From a gamma proteobacterium HIMB55 (GTDB taxonomy: Bacteria > Pseudomonadota > Gammaproteobacteria > Pseudomonadales > Halieaceae), in NCBI GenBank assembly GCA_000227505.4, contig AGIF02000001.1:1942035-2006034 (forward strand): a DNA stretch of 64,000 nucleotides, written 5' to 3'. Below are positions 55,296 through 63,633 of this stretch, piece by piece (the stretch's first letter is position 1; each line of letters starts with the position of its first letter). The position numbers and the translations under genes are program-made. The notes beneath the pieces are model-generated. The model had not been told where the DNA came from, searched no databases, and saw only the letters and a list, made by a program, of their open reading frames with translations.

Positions 55296-56444
55296 TCATC
55301 GCATTGCCCGAGTAACCGGCTTTTCCGTCGCAATGGCCATCAACAGGCCGAAGGCCACCATCATAGAGACCATCGCTGTTCCGCCGTAACTCACCATTGG
55401 CAGCGGGACCCCCACTACAGGTAAGAGTCCTGAAACCATACCAAGGTTCACTACGAGACCAAAAAAGAAGGTGGTAATGAGCGCGCCTGCTAGCAGACGC
55501 GCAAAACTGGACTGGGCGCGCCACGTGATAACTAGACCACGAAGAAGAATCGCCGCATAAAAGACAAAGAGCAGGCTCACGCCCCGAAAGCCAAATTCCT
55601 CTGCAAGAACTGCGATTATAAAATCAGTGTGACCCTCTGGGAGGAAGTCCAACTGAGCCTGACTCCCTTGAGTCCAACCAAGCCCCTCCCAACCTCCGGA
55701 GCCGATTGCGGTCTTTGATTGAATGATGTTCCACCCAGCTCCCAAACGATCGGACTCAGGGTTGAACAGTGTCAAGATACGTTGCTTTTGATAGTCCTTG
55801 AGCACAAATACCCACGCTGGCCAAATCGATACCAGCGCAGCGAAGATAAGCGACAGAATGTAGCGCCATTGAATACCTGCCATGTAAATGACGGCGAGGC
55901 CGCTGCTCGCGACGAGTAAAGAGGTACCCAGGTCGGGCTGCTGCAAAATGAGAAATGAGGGTACTGCCACCATCATCGCTGCAATGAGTAATGACTTTGA
56001 GGTTGGGGGCAGGGCCTTCTTCGAAAGCCACCATGCGATCGCTAGAGGCATTGCCACTTTCATAATTTCCGAGGGCTGGAAACGAATAAAACCAAGACTC
56101 AACCAACGTTGAGCACCCTTCGCACCGACGCCAAAAAAAGCAACGCCAACCAGCAACACCAAACCCAGAGCAAACACATAGGGAGATACAATCTTCAAGG
56201 TCTCCAGTCGCAGCTGAGCGGTTATCAACAAAACTGCAAATGCAATGAATAGATTACGGATTTGTGCGGTCATCATCGGCTCTGACTGACCACTGGCGCT
56301 GTAAAGAACAACGAGACCGGCCACACTTAGAAGCACCAGCGGAATGAAGAGCCAGAGATCAATATGCAGCAGCCTTAAAAAGGCGATACGCGCTCCAAGA
56401 TCTCGCGATGACACCTGGGACACACGTTCAAAGTCATGACTCAT
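55296..56444 (-). CDS. rodA: RodA, SEDS glycosyltransferase of the elongasome
   Basis: RodA polymerises glycan during lateral wall growth together with PBP2. The 382-residue membrane protein has about ten helices, with SEDS motifs KGAQRWLSLGFIRFQPSEIMK and the C-terminal VNLGMVSGLLPVVGVPLPMVSYGG. It overlaps mrdA by 11 bases, so the pair is translationally coupled, as expected for a stoichiometric complex. Confidence 0.97.
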   Translation of the reverse strand: MSHDFERVSQVSSRDLGARIAFLRLLHIDLWLFIPLVLLSVAGLVVLYSASGQSEPMMTAQIRNLFIAFAVLLITAQLRLETLKIVSPYVFALGLVLLVGVAFFGVGAKGAQRWLSLGFIRFQPSEIMKVAMPLAIAWWLSKKALPPTSKSLLIAAMMVAVPSFLILQQPDLGTSLLVASSGLAVIYMAGIQWRYILSLIFAALVSIWPAWVFVLKDYQKQRILTLFNPESDRLGAGWNIIQSKTAIGSGGWEGLGWTQGSQAQLDFLPEGHTDFIIAVLAEEFGFRGVSLLFVFYAAILLRGLVITWRAQSSFARLLAGALITTFFFGLVVNLGMVSGLLPVVGVPLPMVSYGGTAMVSMMVAFGLLMAIATEKPVTRAMR

Positions 56445-58278
56445 GGCGTGTCATCCAATAGTCCAGCATGGAGCGGGCAACCGGGTATGCCGAGCTACCT
56501 CCACCACTGTTTTCCGTAAGTATCGCGATCGCTATTTTGGGAGCCTCGACGGGTGCAAAAGCGATAAACCAACCGTGATTGCGTTGATATTCAGAGAGAC
56601 TTTCTTCGTCATAGGTGGCGTCCTGAGCAATTCCTACGACCTGAGCCGTCCCTGTCTTACCGGCAACTGTGTAATTCAGACCTCGTCGCATCCCGGCTGC
56701 TGTGCCCCTCGGTGCAAACACGGTGTCTACCATCCCAGCAAATACTTCATCCCAATATTCGGATGGCGCCGATACCGACAGTAAAGGCTCTGGAGTAACC
56801 ACCTCTCCCGCAACTGATGCAACTAGCTGCGGCTTGTAGGCCGTTCCGCGCATTGCCAGTGCACTTGTGGCAACAGCTAGCTGAAGCGGTGTTGCTAGCA
56901 TGTAACCTTGTCCAATCCCGACGATGAGCGTCTCACCCCCGTACCAGCTACTGCCAATAGCTTCTCGCTTCCACTCGGCCGAGGGTAATATCCCACGCTT
57001 CTCGCTGGGTAGGTCGATTCCTGTGAGCGACCCGATACCAAAGTCGTAAAGCGACGCGGACAATGCGTCGATACCTAGACGATTTGCAAGCTCGTAGAAA
57101 TAGACATCACAAGATTGAGCAATGGAGTCTCGTAGGTTCATGAACTCCGAATGCCCAGTGCCGCGGATACGTAAAATCCAGTCCCGATAACGCCGATCAT
57201 CGCCGGGCAACGTGTAGTAACCAGGGTCGGCAATTAGCGTCTCAATATCGATGACACCTCGGTTTAAGCCTGCGAGGCCAAGCATAGGTTTGACGGTAGA
57301 GGCCGGCGGATACTGACCTTGAATCACCCGGTTGAGCAAAGGCGCATCGCGCGAATCTCGCAGGAGCGCATAGTCACCAAAACTGATGCCGTTCACAAAT
57401 TTATTGGGGTCATAGCCAGGGTTCGAGTAGGCGGCAAGGACCCCGCCCGAGAGCGTGTCGACAGCGACGACCGCGCCTCTCATGTCACCCAGTGCCTCTG
57501 CTGCAATACGCTGCAACTCAGCATCTAGGTGAAGCTTCAACTCAGCGCCGGGCGTTGGCTCAATTCGATCGACAACCCGCAAGTCAACGCCGCGAGCATT
57601 GGTTTCAATTTGACTAACACCGAGTTCGCCGCGCAACAAAGGCTCGTAATAGGCCTCGAGTCCGACTTTGCCTATGTGGGTAATGCCGCGGTACCACTCA
57701 GTATCAGCGGGCGCAATGTCATCCTTTCCAATACGCCCAACATAGCCGATGGCATGGCCGAGCAGTGCGCCTTCAGGGTAGTTGCGAGTCAACTCAGTGA
57801 GTATCGACATACCCTCGAAGCGATGTTTGTTCACTGCAAGCATTGCTCGCTCGGATTCACTCAAACGGTACTTCAGAGGTACCGGGCTGAGCGGCCTCGT
57901 TCGCCTCCGAGTCTCCGAAAAAAGCGCAATGTCATCCTCACTGAGATCGAGCAACTCGGTCAGCTCGACCAGCGTCTCTTCGAGATTTGAAATGCGTTCG
58001 GGGGTTAACGCCAGAGTGAAGGAAGGCAAGTTCTCTGCCAGTAGTCGCCCCTCACGATCGACAATGACGCCACGTGTGGGAGCAACCGCTCGAACGGCAA
58101 TGCGGTTTCTATCGGACTGCGCTCGAAAGGTTTCGTTCTGAACAATCTGGAGATAAAAATAGCGGTAGAGGAGCCCTACCATAACCACAAGCATAAGGGT
58201 CGCCAGCACCACAACACGCGCCTGCGTCAGGCGCGTTTCGCGCGCCCAGTCTTGCATTTGATTCAGCTGGCGTGCCAT
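56434..58278 (-). CDS. mrdA: Penicillin-binding protein 2
   Basis: PBP2 is the class B transpeptidase of cell elongation. The 614-residue protein has one N-terminal membrane helix and the dimerisation/pedestal region (AVAPTRGVIVDREGRLLAEN). The transpeptidase domain has S-x-x-K in YPPASTVKPM, S-x-N-type SCDVYF and K-T-G in VAGKTGTAQVVG. The order rlmH-mrdA-rodA is conserved in Gammaproteobacteria. It starts 46 bp after rlmH. Confidence 0.97.
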   Translation of the reverse strand: MARQLNQMQDWARETRLTQARVVVLATLMLVVMVGLLYRYFYLQIVQNETFRAQSDRNRIAVRAVAPTRGVIVDREGRLLAENLPSFTLALTPERISNLEETLVELTELLDLSEDDIALFSETRRRTRPLSPVPLKYRLSESERAMLAVNKHRFEGMSILTELTRNYPEGALLGHAIGYVGRIGKDDIAPADTEWYRGITHIGKVGLEAYYEPLLRGELGVSQIETNARGVDLRVVDRIEPTPGAELKLHLDAELQRIAAEALGDMRGAVVAVDTLSGGVLAAYSNPGYDPNKFVNGISFGDYALLRDSRDAPLLNRVIQGQYPPASTVKPMLGLAGLNRGVIDIETLIADPGYYTLPGDDRRYRDWILRIRGTGHSEFMNLRDSIAQSCDVYFYELANRLGIDALSASLYDFGIGSLTGIDLPSEKRGILPSAEWKREAIGSSWYGGETLIVGIGQGYMLATPLQLAVATSALAMRGTAYKPQLVASVAGEVVTPEPLLSVSAPSEYWDEVFAGMVDTVFAPRGTAAGMRRGLNYTVAGKTGTAQVVGIAQDATYDEESLSEYQRNHGWFIAFAPVEAPKIAIAILTENSGGGSSAYPVARSMLDYWMTRHES

Positions 58279-58324
58279 CTCGCGTCAACCCTCTCCCCAC
58301 GCGGAGCTTACCGTAATTAACAAC

Positions 58325-58786
58325 TCAAGCGCGATGGTAAGGATGCCCTGCGTTAATTGACCACGCCCTATAAAGTTGCTCCGCCAGAATTACCCGAACG
58401 AGAGGGTGAGGAAGCGTGATGCGCCCTAGAGACCATTTCGCCGCAGCCCTAGCCTTGAGTTGCGGGTGTATACCGTCTGGTCCGCCGATAACAAACGCCA
58501 CCTTGGTCCCTAGGTCTTGCCAAGCCTCTATGAACTCCGCGATTGCCTCTGTTGATAAGACTTTCCCGTCGACGTCCAGAACAACAATGATCTCCTGGTC
58601 TTTCAAGCGGCGCTCGATCGCCTGATATTCATCCAGCATACGACTCTCAGCCGTATCTCTTGAACGCTTGGAAGCAGGGATCTCGCACCACTCAACGGGC
58701 AGGTCACGAGGCATGCGTTTTGCGTATTCGTCGACACCGCGACTCACCCAATCAGGCATCCGTGTGCCGACGGTGAGCACTCGCAT
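58325..58786 (-). CDS. rlmH: 23S rRNA pseudouridine-1915 N3-methyltransferase RlmH
   Basis: RlmH is a SPOUT methyltransferase that modifies pseudouridine 1915 in helix 69 of 23S rRNA. The 153-residue length matches the family. The knotted SAM site is in AFVIGGPDGIHPQL, and the C-terminal block ITLPHPLVRVILAEQLYRAW ends with AGHPYHRA. It lies two bases after rsfS. Confidence 0.97.
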   Translation of the reverse strand: MRVLTVGTRMPDWVSRGVDEYAKRMPRDLPVEWCEIPASKRSRDTAESRMLDEYQAIERRLKDQEIIVVLDVDGKVLSTEAIAEFIEAWQDLGTKVAFVIGGPDGIHPQLKARAAAKWSLGRITLPHPLVRVILAEQLYRAWSINAGHPYHRA

Positions 58787-58788
58787 AC

Positions 58789-59163
58789 TTAATTCCAGAC
58801 GTCTGCGTGCGCTTCATCCATGGGTACAGGCTCTTCTTCACCAGACCACAAGCGCTCGAGATCATAGAAGCTTCGTGCCGCTGGCTGCATAACATGAACC
58901 ACAACATCGCCGAGATCGACGAGCACCCAATCTGCCGCGTTTTCACCCTCAACACCAATAGGAGGCAAGCCCGCTTCTTTGGCCTTGATAACGACATTGT
59001 CGGCAAGCGACTTCACATGGCGTGAGGAGTTCCCGCTGGCGATAACCAAATAGTCCATGACGGAGCTTATGCCGCGCACATCCAAAATTTTTGGATCGAC
59101 AGCTTTCAGGTCTTCGAGTGCATCGACCACGAGGTTGGTCATTGGGGTGCTAGGTTGAGTCAA
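58789..59163 (-). CDS. rsfS: Ribosomal silencing factor RsfS
   Basis: RsfS binds uL14 and blocks subunit joining when nutrients are scarce. The 124-residue protein has family segments [54 protein letters not shown] and [10 protein letters not shown]. It lies between nadD and rlmH, in the usual order, and is 21 bp downstream of nadD. Confidence 0.97.
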   Translation of the reverse strand: MTQPSTPMTNLVVDALEDLKAVDPKILDVRGISSVMDYLVIASGNSSRHVKSLADNVVIKAKEAGLPPIGVEGENAADWVLVDLGDVVVHVMQPAARSFYDLERLWSGEEEPVPMDEAHADVWN

Positions 59164-59184
59164 AAAGAGCCTCTTGGAGTGAAG

Positions 59185-59835
59185 TTAGCGGTATAGCTGA
59201 TGGTGGTTAATATACTCTATTACTGTGTCTGGGATCACCTGCTCAAGTCCCTTGTTACTATTCGAACCCTCGCGCAACTCGGTTGATGAAATGTCCACCA
59301 AGGAACACTCGACGCGGGCTATACCACCACAAGCCATTGCATTAATCGTATCGAGATCAACCTCTGTCTCCCTATACCACGCTGCGACCTCCTCTGCAGG
59401 CAGGGGAAATTGTCCAGGTCTTTTAGTCACAACGAGGTTTGCATAGGCGGTTAGATCTCGCCACTGGCGCCAACGATGCAGTGTTGGCAAACAATCGTCG
59501 CCGATGACGAAATAGAGGCACGCCCCGTTTCCAAACTCTTCACGCAGCTCCGAGAGACTATCGACCGTGAAGGATGGCCCCGCTCTATCGATCTCTCTAC
59601 AGTCCAGCGCTAACTCCGGAAATGCCTCGAGCGCCCTATTGAGCATCGCCACTCGATGGCTGGCGGTCACCGAGTGTTGTTCCTTGAGGGGCGATTGTGC
59701 GGCGGGCATGAGAAACATGTGATCAAGACGAAGACGGTGCTTGACGTCTCGAGCTACGCGCAAGTGACCGTAATGCACGGGGTTGAAACTTCCCCCCATG
59801 ACGCCAATGCGTGGCTCAGACTCGGATATGACCAT
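59185..59835 (-). CDS. nadD: Nicotinate-mononucleotide adenylyltransferase
   Basis: NadD makes deamido-NAD from nicotinate mononucleotide and ATP. The 216-residue protein shows the nucleotidyltransferase motif [15 protein letters not shown] (H-x-G-H), the substrate loop [11 protein letters not shown] and the C-terminal [10 protein letters not shown]. The ATG used is directly preceded by an in-frame GTG, so the exact start is open by one codon. It overlaps the proA end by about 20 bases. Confidence 0.95.
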   Translation of the reverse strand: MVISESEPRIGVMGGSFNPVHYGHLRVARDVKHRLRLDHMFLMPAAQSPLKEQHSVTASHRVAMLNRALEAFPELALDCREIDRAGPSFTVDSLSELREEFGNGACLYFVIGDDCLPTLHRWRQWRDLTAYANLVVTKRPGQFPLPAEEVAAWYRETEVDLDTINAMACGGIARVECSLVDISSTELREGSNSNKGLEQVIPDTVIEYINHHQLYR

Positions 59836-61084
59836 CACCCAGAACTACATATTTTTGACTGGTCAATCCTTCGAGACCAACAGGGCCCCGAGCATGAAGT
59901 TTGTCGGTGGAGATACCAATTTCGGCGCCCAACCCGTATTCAAATCCGTCAGCGAAGCGCGTCGAGGCATTGACCATAACGGAACTGGAGTCCACTGCCC
60001 GGAGGAAATGCATCGCAGTCTGATGACAATTCGTGACAATGCCGTCGGTGTGGCCGGATCCGTGCTGACTAATATGGGAAATCGCCTCTTCAACACCGTC
60101 GACAACTTTGATCGCCAGAACAGGCGCCAGGTATTCTTCATCCCAATCACTAGCCAAAGCAGAGGAACAGTTGTCGCCAAGAATCTCTGTCGTCTTGTCG
60201 CATCCGCGTAACTCAACCCCTTTTGCCAAGAGTGGTTCCGCAATCGCCGGCAACATGGCGCTCACAACCCCGTCAACCAGCAATGTCTCCATTGTGTTGC
60301 AGGTGCCGTATCGGTGAGTCTTTGCATTTAAGGACAGCGCAACAGCCATCTGAGGATCAGCGTCTGCATGAATGTAGAGATGACAAACACCGTCCAAGTG
60401 TTTTAGCACGGGCACCCTAGCCTCGCGCGCTACGCGCTCGATCAAACCCTTGCCGCCTCGGGGCACAATCATGTCTACCACACCCTCGAGACGTACCATG
60501 ACAGAAACGGCGCTTCGGTCCGTCGTATCGACAACTTGAACTGCGTCCTCGGGCAAGTCCGCCGCCCTCAAACCTCTTTTAATGCATTCAGACAATACGA
60601 GGTTAGAGCGGATCGCCTCTGAACCGCCCCGAAGCATGACCGCGTTACCAGACTTAAGACAGAGACTTGCTGCATCGATCGTTACGTTCGGACGGGACTC
60701 ATAAATAATGCCAATTAAGCCCAGCGGGACACGCATTTTTCCAACCTGGATGCCCGACTCCATGGACTTAAGGCCCTCGATACCTCCGATGGGATCCGAC
60801 AAAGACCGCACTGTCTTGAGTGCGTCTAGCATTCCATCGATGCGATCGTCATTGAGTTCAAGTCGGTCAACAAGCGCAGCGTCGAGCCCCGCCTCTTTAG
60901 CAGCGGCCAAGTCTATAGCGTTAGCCTCAAGCAGTGCTGTGCGCGTCTCCTGTACAGCATCGGCAATCGCTGCCAACGCCGCGTTTCGCTGCGACACGGG
61001 CGCGTTAGCGATCATCGGGCATGCAGCCTTTGCAGATTTTGCGAGTGCTCCAATGCGCTGCTCTACCGTCACTTCCTGAGTCAC
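59816..61084 (-). CDS. proA: Glutamate-5-semialdehyde dehydrogenase
   Basis: ProA reduces gamma-glutamyl phosphate to the semialdehyde in proline synthesis. The 422-residue protein has the aldehyde-dehydrogenase fold with the nucleophile in [12 protein letters not shown] and segments [20 protein letters not shown] and [21 protein letters not shown]. Two GTG codons four codons apart are equally good starts, because the ribosome-site/start segment is tandemly duplicated. proB is not in the window. It is first in the proA-nadD-rsfS-rlmH run and divergent from bfd. Confidence 0.96.
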   Translation of the reverse strand: MTQEVTVEQRIGALAKSAKAACPMIANAPVSQRNAALAAIADAVQETRTALLEANAIDLAAAKEAGLDAALVDRLELNDDRIDGMLDALKTVRSLSDPIGGIEGLKSMESGIQVGKMRVPLGLIGIIYESRPNVTIDAASLCLKSGNAVMLRGGSEAIRSNLVLSECIKRGLRAADLPEDAVQVVDTTDRSAVSVMVRLEGVVDMIVPRGGKGLIERVAREARVPVLKHLDGVCHLYIHADADPQMAVALSLNAKTHRYGTCNTMETLLVDGVVSAMLPAIAEPLLAKGVELRGCDKTTEILGDNCSSALASDWDEEYLAPVLAIKVVDGVEEAISHISQHGSGHTDGIVTNCHQTAMHFLRAVDSSSVMVNASTRFADGFEYGLGAEIGISTDKLHARGPVGLEGLTSQKYVVLGDGHIRV

Positions 61085-61093
61085 TTCCTGAGT
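61070..61093 (-). repeat. 12-bp tandem duplication at the proA start
   Basis: The minus strand reads ACTCAGGAAGTG twice in a row, giving two copies of CAGGAA plus GTG. The duplication adds four codons, or offers two equivalent initiation sites for proA. Confidence 0.85.
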
Positions 61094-61139
61094 CCCTAGA
61101 CGAAAAACGAGAAGTATACGCTAGACTGAGGATTTGTTG

Positions 61140-61168
61140 TTGACAATGGTTCTCATTAGCATTACGTT
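61140..61168 (+). promoter_or_regulatory. Predicted bfd promoter
   Basis: TTGACA (61140-61145), a 17-bp spacer and TACGTT (61163-61168) precede bfd. The expected transcription start is at or within a base or two of the bfd ATG (61175), and no ribosome site is visible, so the mRNA may be leaderless. Confidence 0.5.
61142..61160 (+). promoter_or_regulatory. Fur box upstream of bfd
   Basis: GACAATGGTTCTCATTAGC matches the 19-bp Fur consensus GATAATGATAATCATTATC at 14 positions. It overlaps the -35 and spacer of the predicted promoter, so Fe-Fur would repress bfd when iron is plentiful. Confidence 0.7.
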
Positions 61169-61174
61169 TCTCGT

Positions 61175-61372
61175 ATGTATGTATGTATCTGCAAAGGCGT
61201 CACCGACCGAGCTATTAAAGAACAAGTAGCGGCAGGCGCGCGCTCACTAGCCGATGTCAGTCGTGCCACTGGCTGCTCCACGCAGTGTGGTAAGTGCTCG
61301 TGCTTTGCTGAGTCGCTAGTTAGCGAAGCGATGAACCGTGGTGTACAAATCCAAGCAGCTCGACAGGGTTGA
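61175..61372 (+). CDS. bfd: Bacterioferritin-associated ferredoxin
   Basis: Bfd carries a [2Fe-2S] cluster and donates electrons to bacterioferritin to release stored iron. The 65-residue protein has the cluster ligands MYVCICKGV (C-x-C) and STQCGKCSC (C-x-x-C) in the BFD fold. A Fur box covers its promoter, which fits release of stored iron during starvation. The bfr gene follows 136 bp downstream with its own -10 element. Confidence 0.95.
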   Translation: MYVCICKGVTDRAIKEQVAAGARSLADVSRATGCSTQCGKCSCFAESLVSEAMNRGVQIQAARQG

Positions 61373-61398
61373 CCGCAAACCTAAACGCGACTGCGTTT

Positions 61399-61417
61399 GC
61401 GAATCGTTTTCATTTTC
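61399..61417 (+). promoter_or_regulatory. Fur-box-like site upstream of bfr
   Basis: GCGAATCGTTTTCATTTTC agrees with the Fur consensus at 12 of 19 positions. It lies about 50 bp upstream of the bfr -10 element. The match is weaker than that of bfd. Confidence 0.35.
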
Positions 61418-61444
61418 TTTTCTATAAAAATCAATAACTTATGC

Positions 61445-61473
61445 TTTTTTAAGCTGTCTTCCTAGGCTATAAT
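61445..61473 (+). promoter_or_regulatory. Predicted bfr promoter
   Basis: A perfect TATAAT (61468-61473) sits 17 bp after a T-rich -35 (61445-61450). The transcription start would be near 61480, giving a leader of about 30 nt. Confidence 0.5.
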
Positions 61474-61508
61474 CTGGCTTGTATTATGGACAGACTAGGA
61501 CTTCAGGC

Positions 61509-61997
61509 ATGAAAGGCAATTCAGACGTTATTCGTCATCTCAACAAAATTCTGTACAACGAGCTTGTTGCCATCAATCAGTACTTTTTGCACGCAAAAAT
61601 GTACAAGGATATGGGGCTTGTTGAGCTGGCCGAGCACGAGTACCACGAATCCATCGACGAAATGAAGCATGCAGATGAGCTTGTCGAGCGTATTCTATTT
61701 CTCGAGGGCATTCCTAACTTACAGGACCTTGGAAAACTGAGGATTGGTGAGACGCCGCGTGAAATGCTCGAGTGCGACCTTCAGCTGGAGCACGTAGCAC
61801 ACGACGATCTCAAGGCAACGGTGAAATGCTGTGAAGATGTGGGAGACTACGTCTCGCGCGACTTGGCCAAGCGCATCCTAGACGCAGAAGAAGAGCACAT
61901 CGATTGGCTCGAAACGCAGCTTTCGCTGATGGACCGCGTCGGTGAGCAGAACTACCTGCAAACCGCAATGAAGACGGTTAAGCCTAGCGAGAGTTGA
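61509..61997 (+). CDS. bfr: Bacterioferritin
   Basis: Bfr is a 24-mer haem-containing iron store. The 162-residue protein has the ferroxidase ligands in [15 protein letters not shown] (Glu), [13 protein letters not shown] (Glu/His) and [13 protein letters not shown] (Glu/His). The Met in IDEMKHAD corresponds to the Met52 haem ligand of E. coli. I start at MKGNSD, which matches homologues and has AGGA upstream; an upstream TTG in frame adds ten residues without similarity. Together with bfd it forms an iron storage and release pair. Confidence 0.96.
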   Translation: MKGNSDVIRHLNKILYNELVAINQYFLHAKMYKDMGLVELAEHEYHESIDEMKHADELVERILFLEGIPNLQDLGKLRIGETPREMLECDLQLEHVAHDDLKATVKCCEDVGDYVSRDLAKRILDAEEEHIDWLETQLSLMDRVGEQNYLQTAMKTVKPSES

Positions 61998-62006
61998 TAC
62001 CGCAAA

Positions 62007-62031
62007 GGCTCCGAACTCAAGCGTCGGAGCC
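62007..62031. terminator. Hairpin between bfr and grxD
   Basis: GGCTCCGA and TCGGAGCC form a perfect 8-bp stem with a 9-base loop, overlapping the last codons of grxD. On the minus strand it is followed only by TTTG, so it is at best a weak terminator for grxD. Confidence 0.4.
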
Positions 62032-62340
62032 GCCCTCTCCCACAACGATCTCTTTTAACTCGCCCGTTGCATCCATATCGCAAACGATATCGCAGCCGCC
62101 GATGAGCTCACCGTCCACCCACAATTGCGGGAATGTGGGCCAGTTACCATAGGCGGGGAGATTTGCTCGGATCTCTGGGTTACTCAACACGTCGACGTAG
62201 GCAAATTTTTGGCCACAGCCCATCAGCGCCTGAACAGTTCTCGCAGAAAATCCACATTGAGGCTGATTTGGGGAACCTTTCATGTACAGAATCACTCGAT
62301 TGCTCTCGATCTGATCCTTAATGGTCTCCATAATGTCCAT
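62017..62340 (-). CDS. grxD: Monothiol glutaredoxin GrxD
   Basis: GrxD is a CGFS-type glutaredoxin that carries [2Fe-2S] clusters in Fe-S assembly and iron sensing. The 107-residue protein shows MKGSPNQPQCGFSARTVQAL with the single-Cys active site, then NWPTFPQLWVDGELIGGCDI for glutathione binding. It is convergent with bfr and divergent from argD. It fits the surrounding iron and Fe-S genes. Confidence 0.96.
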   Translation of the reverse strand: MDIMETIKDQIESNRVILYMKGSPNQPQCGFSARTVQALMGCGQKFAYVDVLSNPEIRANLPAYGNWPTFPQLWVDGELIGGCDIVCDMDATGELKEIVVGEGGSDA

Positions 62341-62436
62341 TTACGCTCTCCGCGATGTGAGTAGTGGTTTGTTGTGGCTAATAGCTTACCAGAAACTCAC
62401 GCATCATCGAGAGTAAAACCAACTCAGGATCCTGAC

Positions 62437-63612
62437 ATGTCTGCCATTATGTCTACCTACGGTCGTCTCCCTGTTGCTTTTGCATCGGGCGCGGGCGCAG
62501 AACTGTTCGACCAAAAAGGTCAGGCGTTTCTTGACGCACTGTCAGGTATCGCGGTGACTAACCTCGGACACTGCCACCCGAATATCACCAGAGCGATAAC
62601 CGAGCAGGCTGAAACGCTCCTCCACACATCAAACCTTTATGGGATCTCACAACAAGAACGACTCGCCACCGAGCTGACGCAACTGACCGGCATGAAGAAA
62701 GTTTTCTTCTGTAATTCAGGGGCTGAGGCCAACGAGACAGCGATCAAAGTTGCACGACGCCACGGTGCCAACCAAGGCATCAAAGAGCCAAAGATAGTGG
62801 TAATGGAGGGTGCATTCCACGGCAGAACAATGGGCGCCTTGTCCGCAACGGGAAGTGCGACAATTCAAGAGGCGTTCAAACCGCTACTGCCCGGCTTCAT
62901 TCGGATTGGAAGAAACGATATTGAGGGCCTGGAAAATATTGCCAAGCAGCACAGTGATGTCGTCGCGATTCACCTAGAACCCATTCAAGGTGAGAGCGGA
63001 ATTTGGCCGATGGAGCTTGAGTTCCTCCAGCGCGCTCGAGAGCTCTGCGATCAACACAACTGGCTGCTCAGCTTTGATGAAGTGCAATCGGGCAATGGAC
63101 GTTGTGGCGCTCTGTACGTTTTCCAACGTTTAGGGGTTGCACCAGACGTACTGGCGACAGCGAAAGGTCTGGGCAACGGCCTTCCTATCGGCGCCTGTAT
63201 GACCAATGATCGAGCAGGTGACCTATTAATAGCCGGCGATCACGGAACAACTTATGGTGGAAACCCTATCTGTTGCGCCGCGGCGAGCGCCGTGGTGAAC
63301 ACATTGAGTGCTGAGCAACTGTGGGACAAAGCTGACATTGTGCGGGGATGGATTCTCGAGGGAATGCGCAGCCACTTAAACGACTCGGCGCTCATTAAAG
63401 AAGTGCGAGGCCAGGGCCTCATGATTGGTATCGAGCCCACCGTCCCAACTGGTGACATTGTGCGCATGGCGCTCGACAGACGCCTGCTATTGAACGTGGC
63501 AGGTGGTAATACAATACGCCTACTCCCGCCGCTCGTGATGAATGAACCGCAGGCAAAGTCAGTGGGCGAGCGCGTAGCCGATATCTTGAATGAGCTGGTT
63601 AAAACCCTCTGA
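62437..63612 (+). CDS. argD: Acetylornithine aminotransferase family protein
   Basis: ArgD is a PLP-dependent class III aminotransferase that makes N-acetylornithine in arginine synthesis and often also acts in lysine synthesis. Seen are FFCNSGAEANETAIKVAR, EGAFHGRTMGALSATGS, SFDEVQSGNGRCG and the PLP-binding Lys in TAKGLGNGLPIGAC. I start at the ATG of MSAIMSTYGRLP, preceded by AGGA (391 residues, typical). A GTG 21 codons upstream gives a longer form with no similarity. argF follows after 21 bp. Confidence 0.92.
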   Translation: MSAIMSTYGRLPVAFASGAGAELFDQKGQAFLDALSGIAVTNLGHCHPNITRAITEQAETLLHTSNLYGISQQERLATELTQLTGMKKVFFCNSGAEANETAIKVARRHGANQGIKEPKIVVMEGAFHGRTMGALSATGSATIQEAFKPLLPGFIRIGRNDIEGLENIAKQHSDVVAIHLEPIQGESGIWPMELEFLQRARELCDQHNWLLSFDEVQSGNGRCGALYVFQRLGVAPDVLATAKGLGNGLPIGACMTNDRAGDLLIAGDHGTTYGGNPICCAAASAVVNTLSAEQLWDKADIVRGWILEGMRSHLNDSALIKEVRGQGLMIGIEPTVPTGDIVRMALDRRLLLNVAGGNTIRLLPPLVMNEPQAKSVGERVADILNELVKTL

Positions 63613-63633
63613 TATAAACATGGAGCTCTATTG

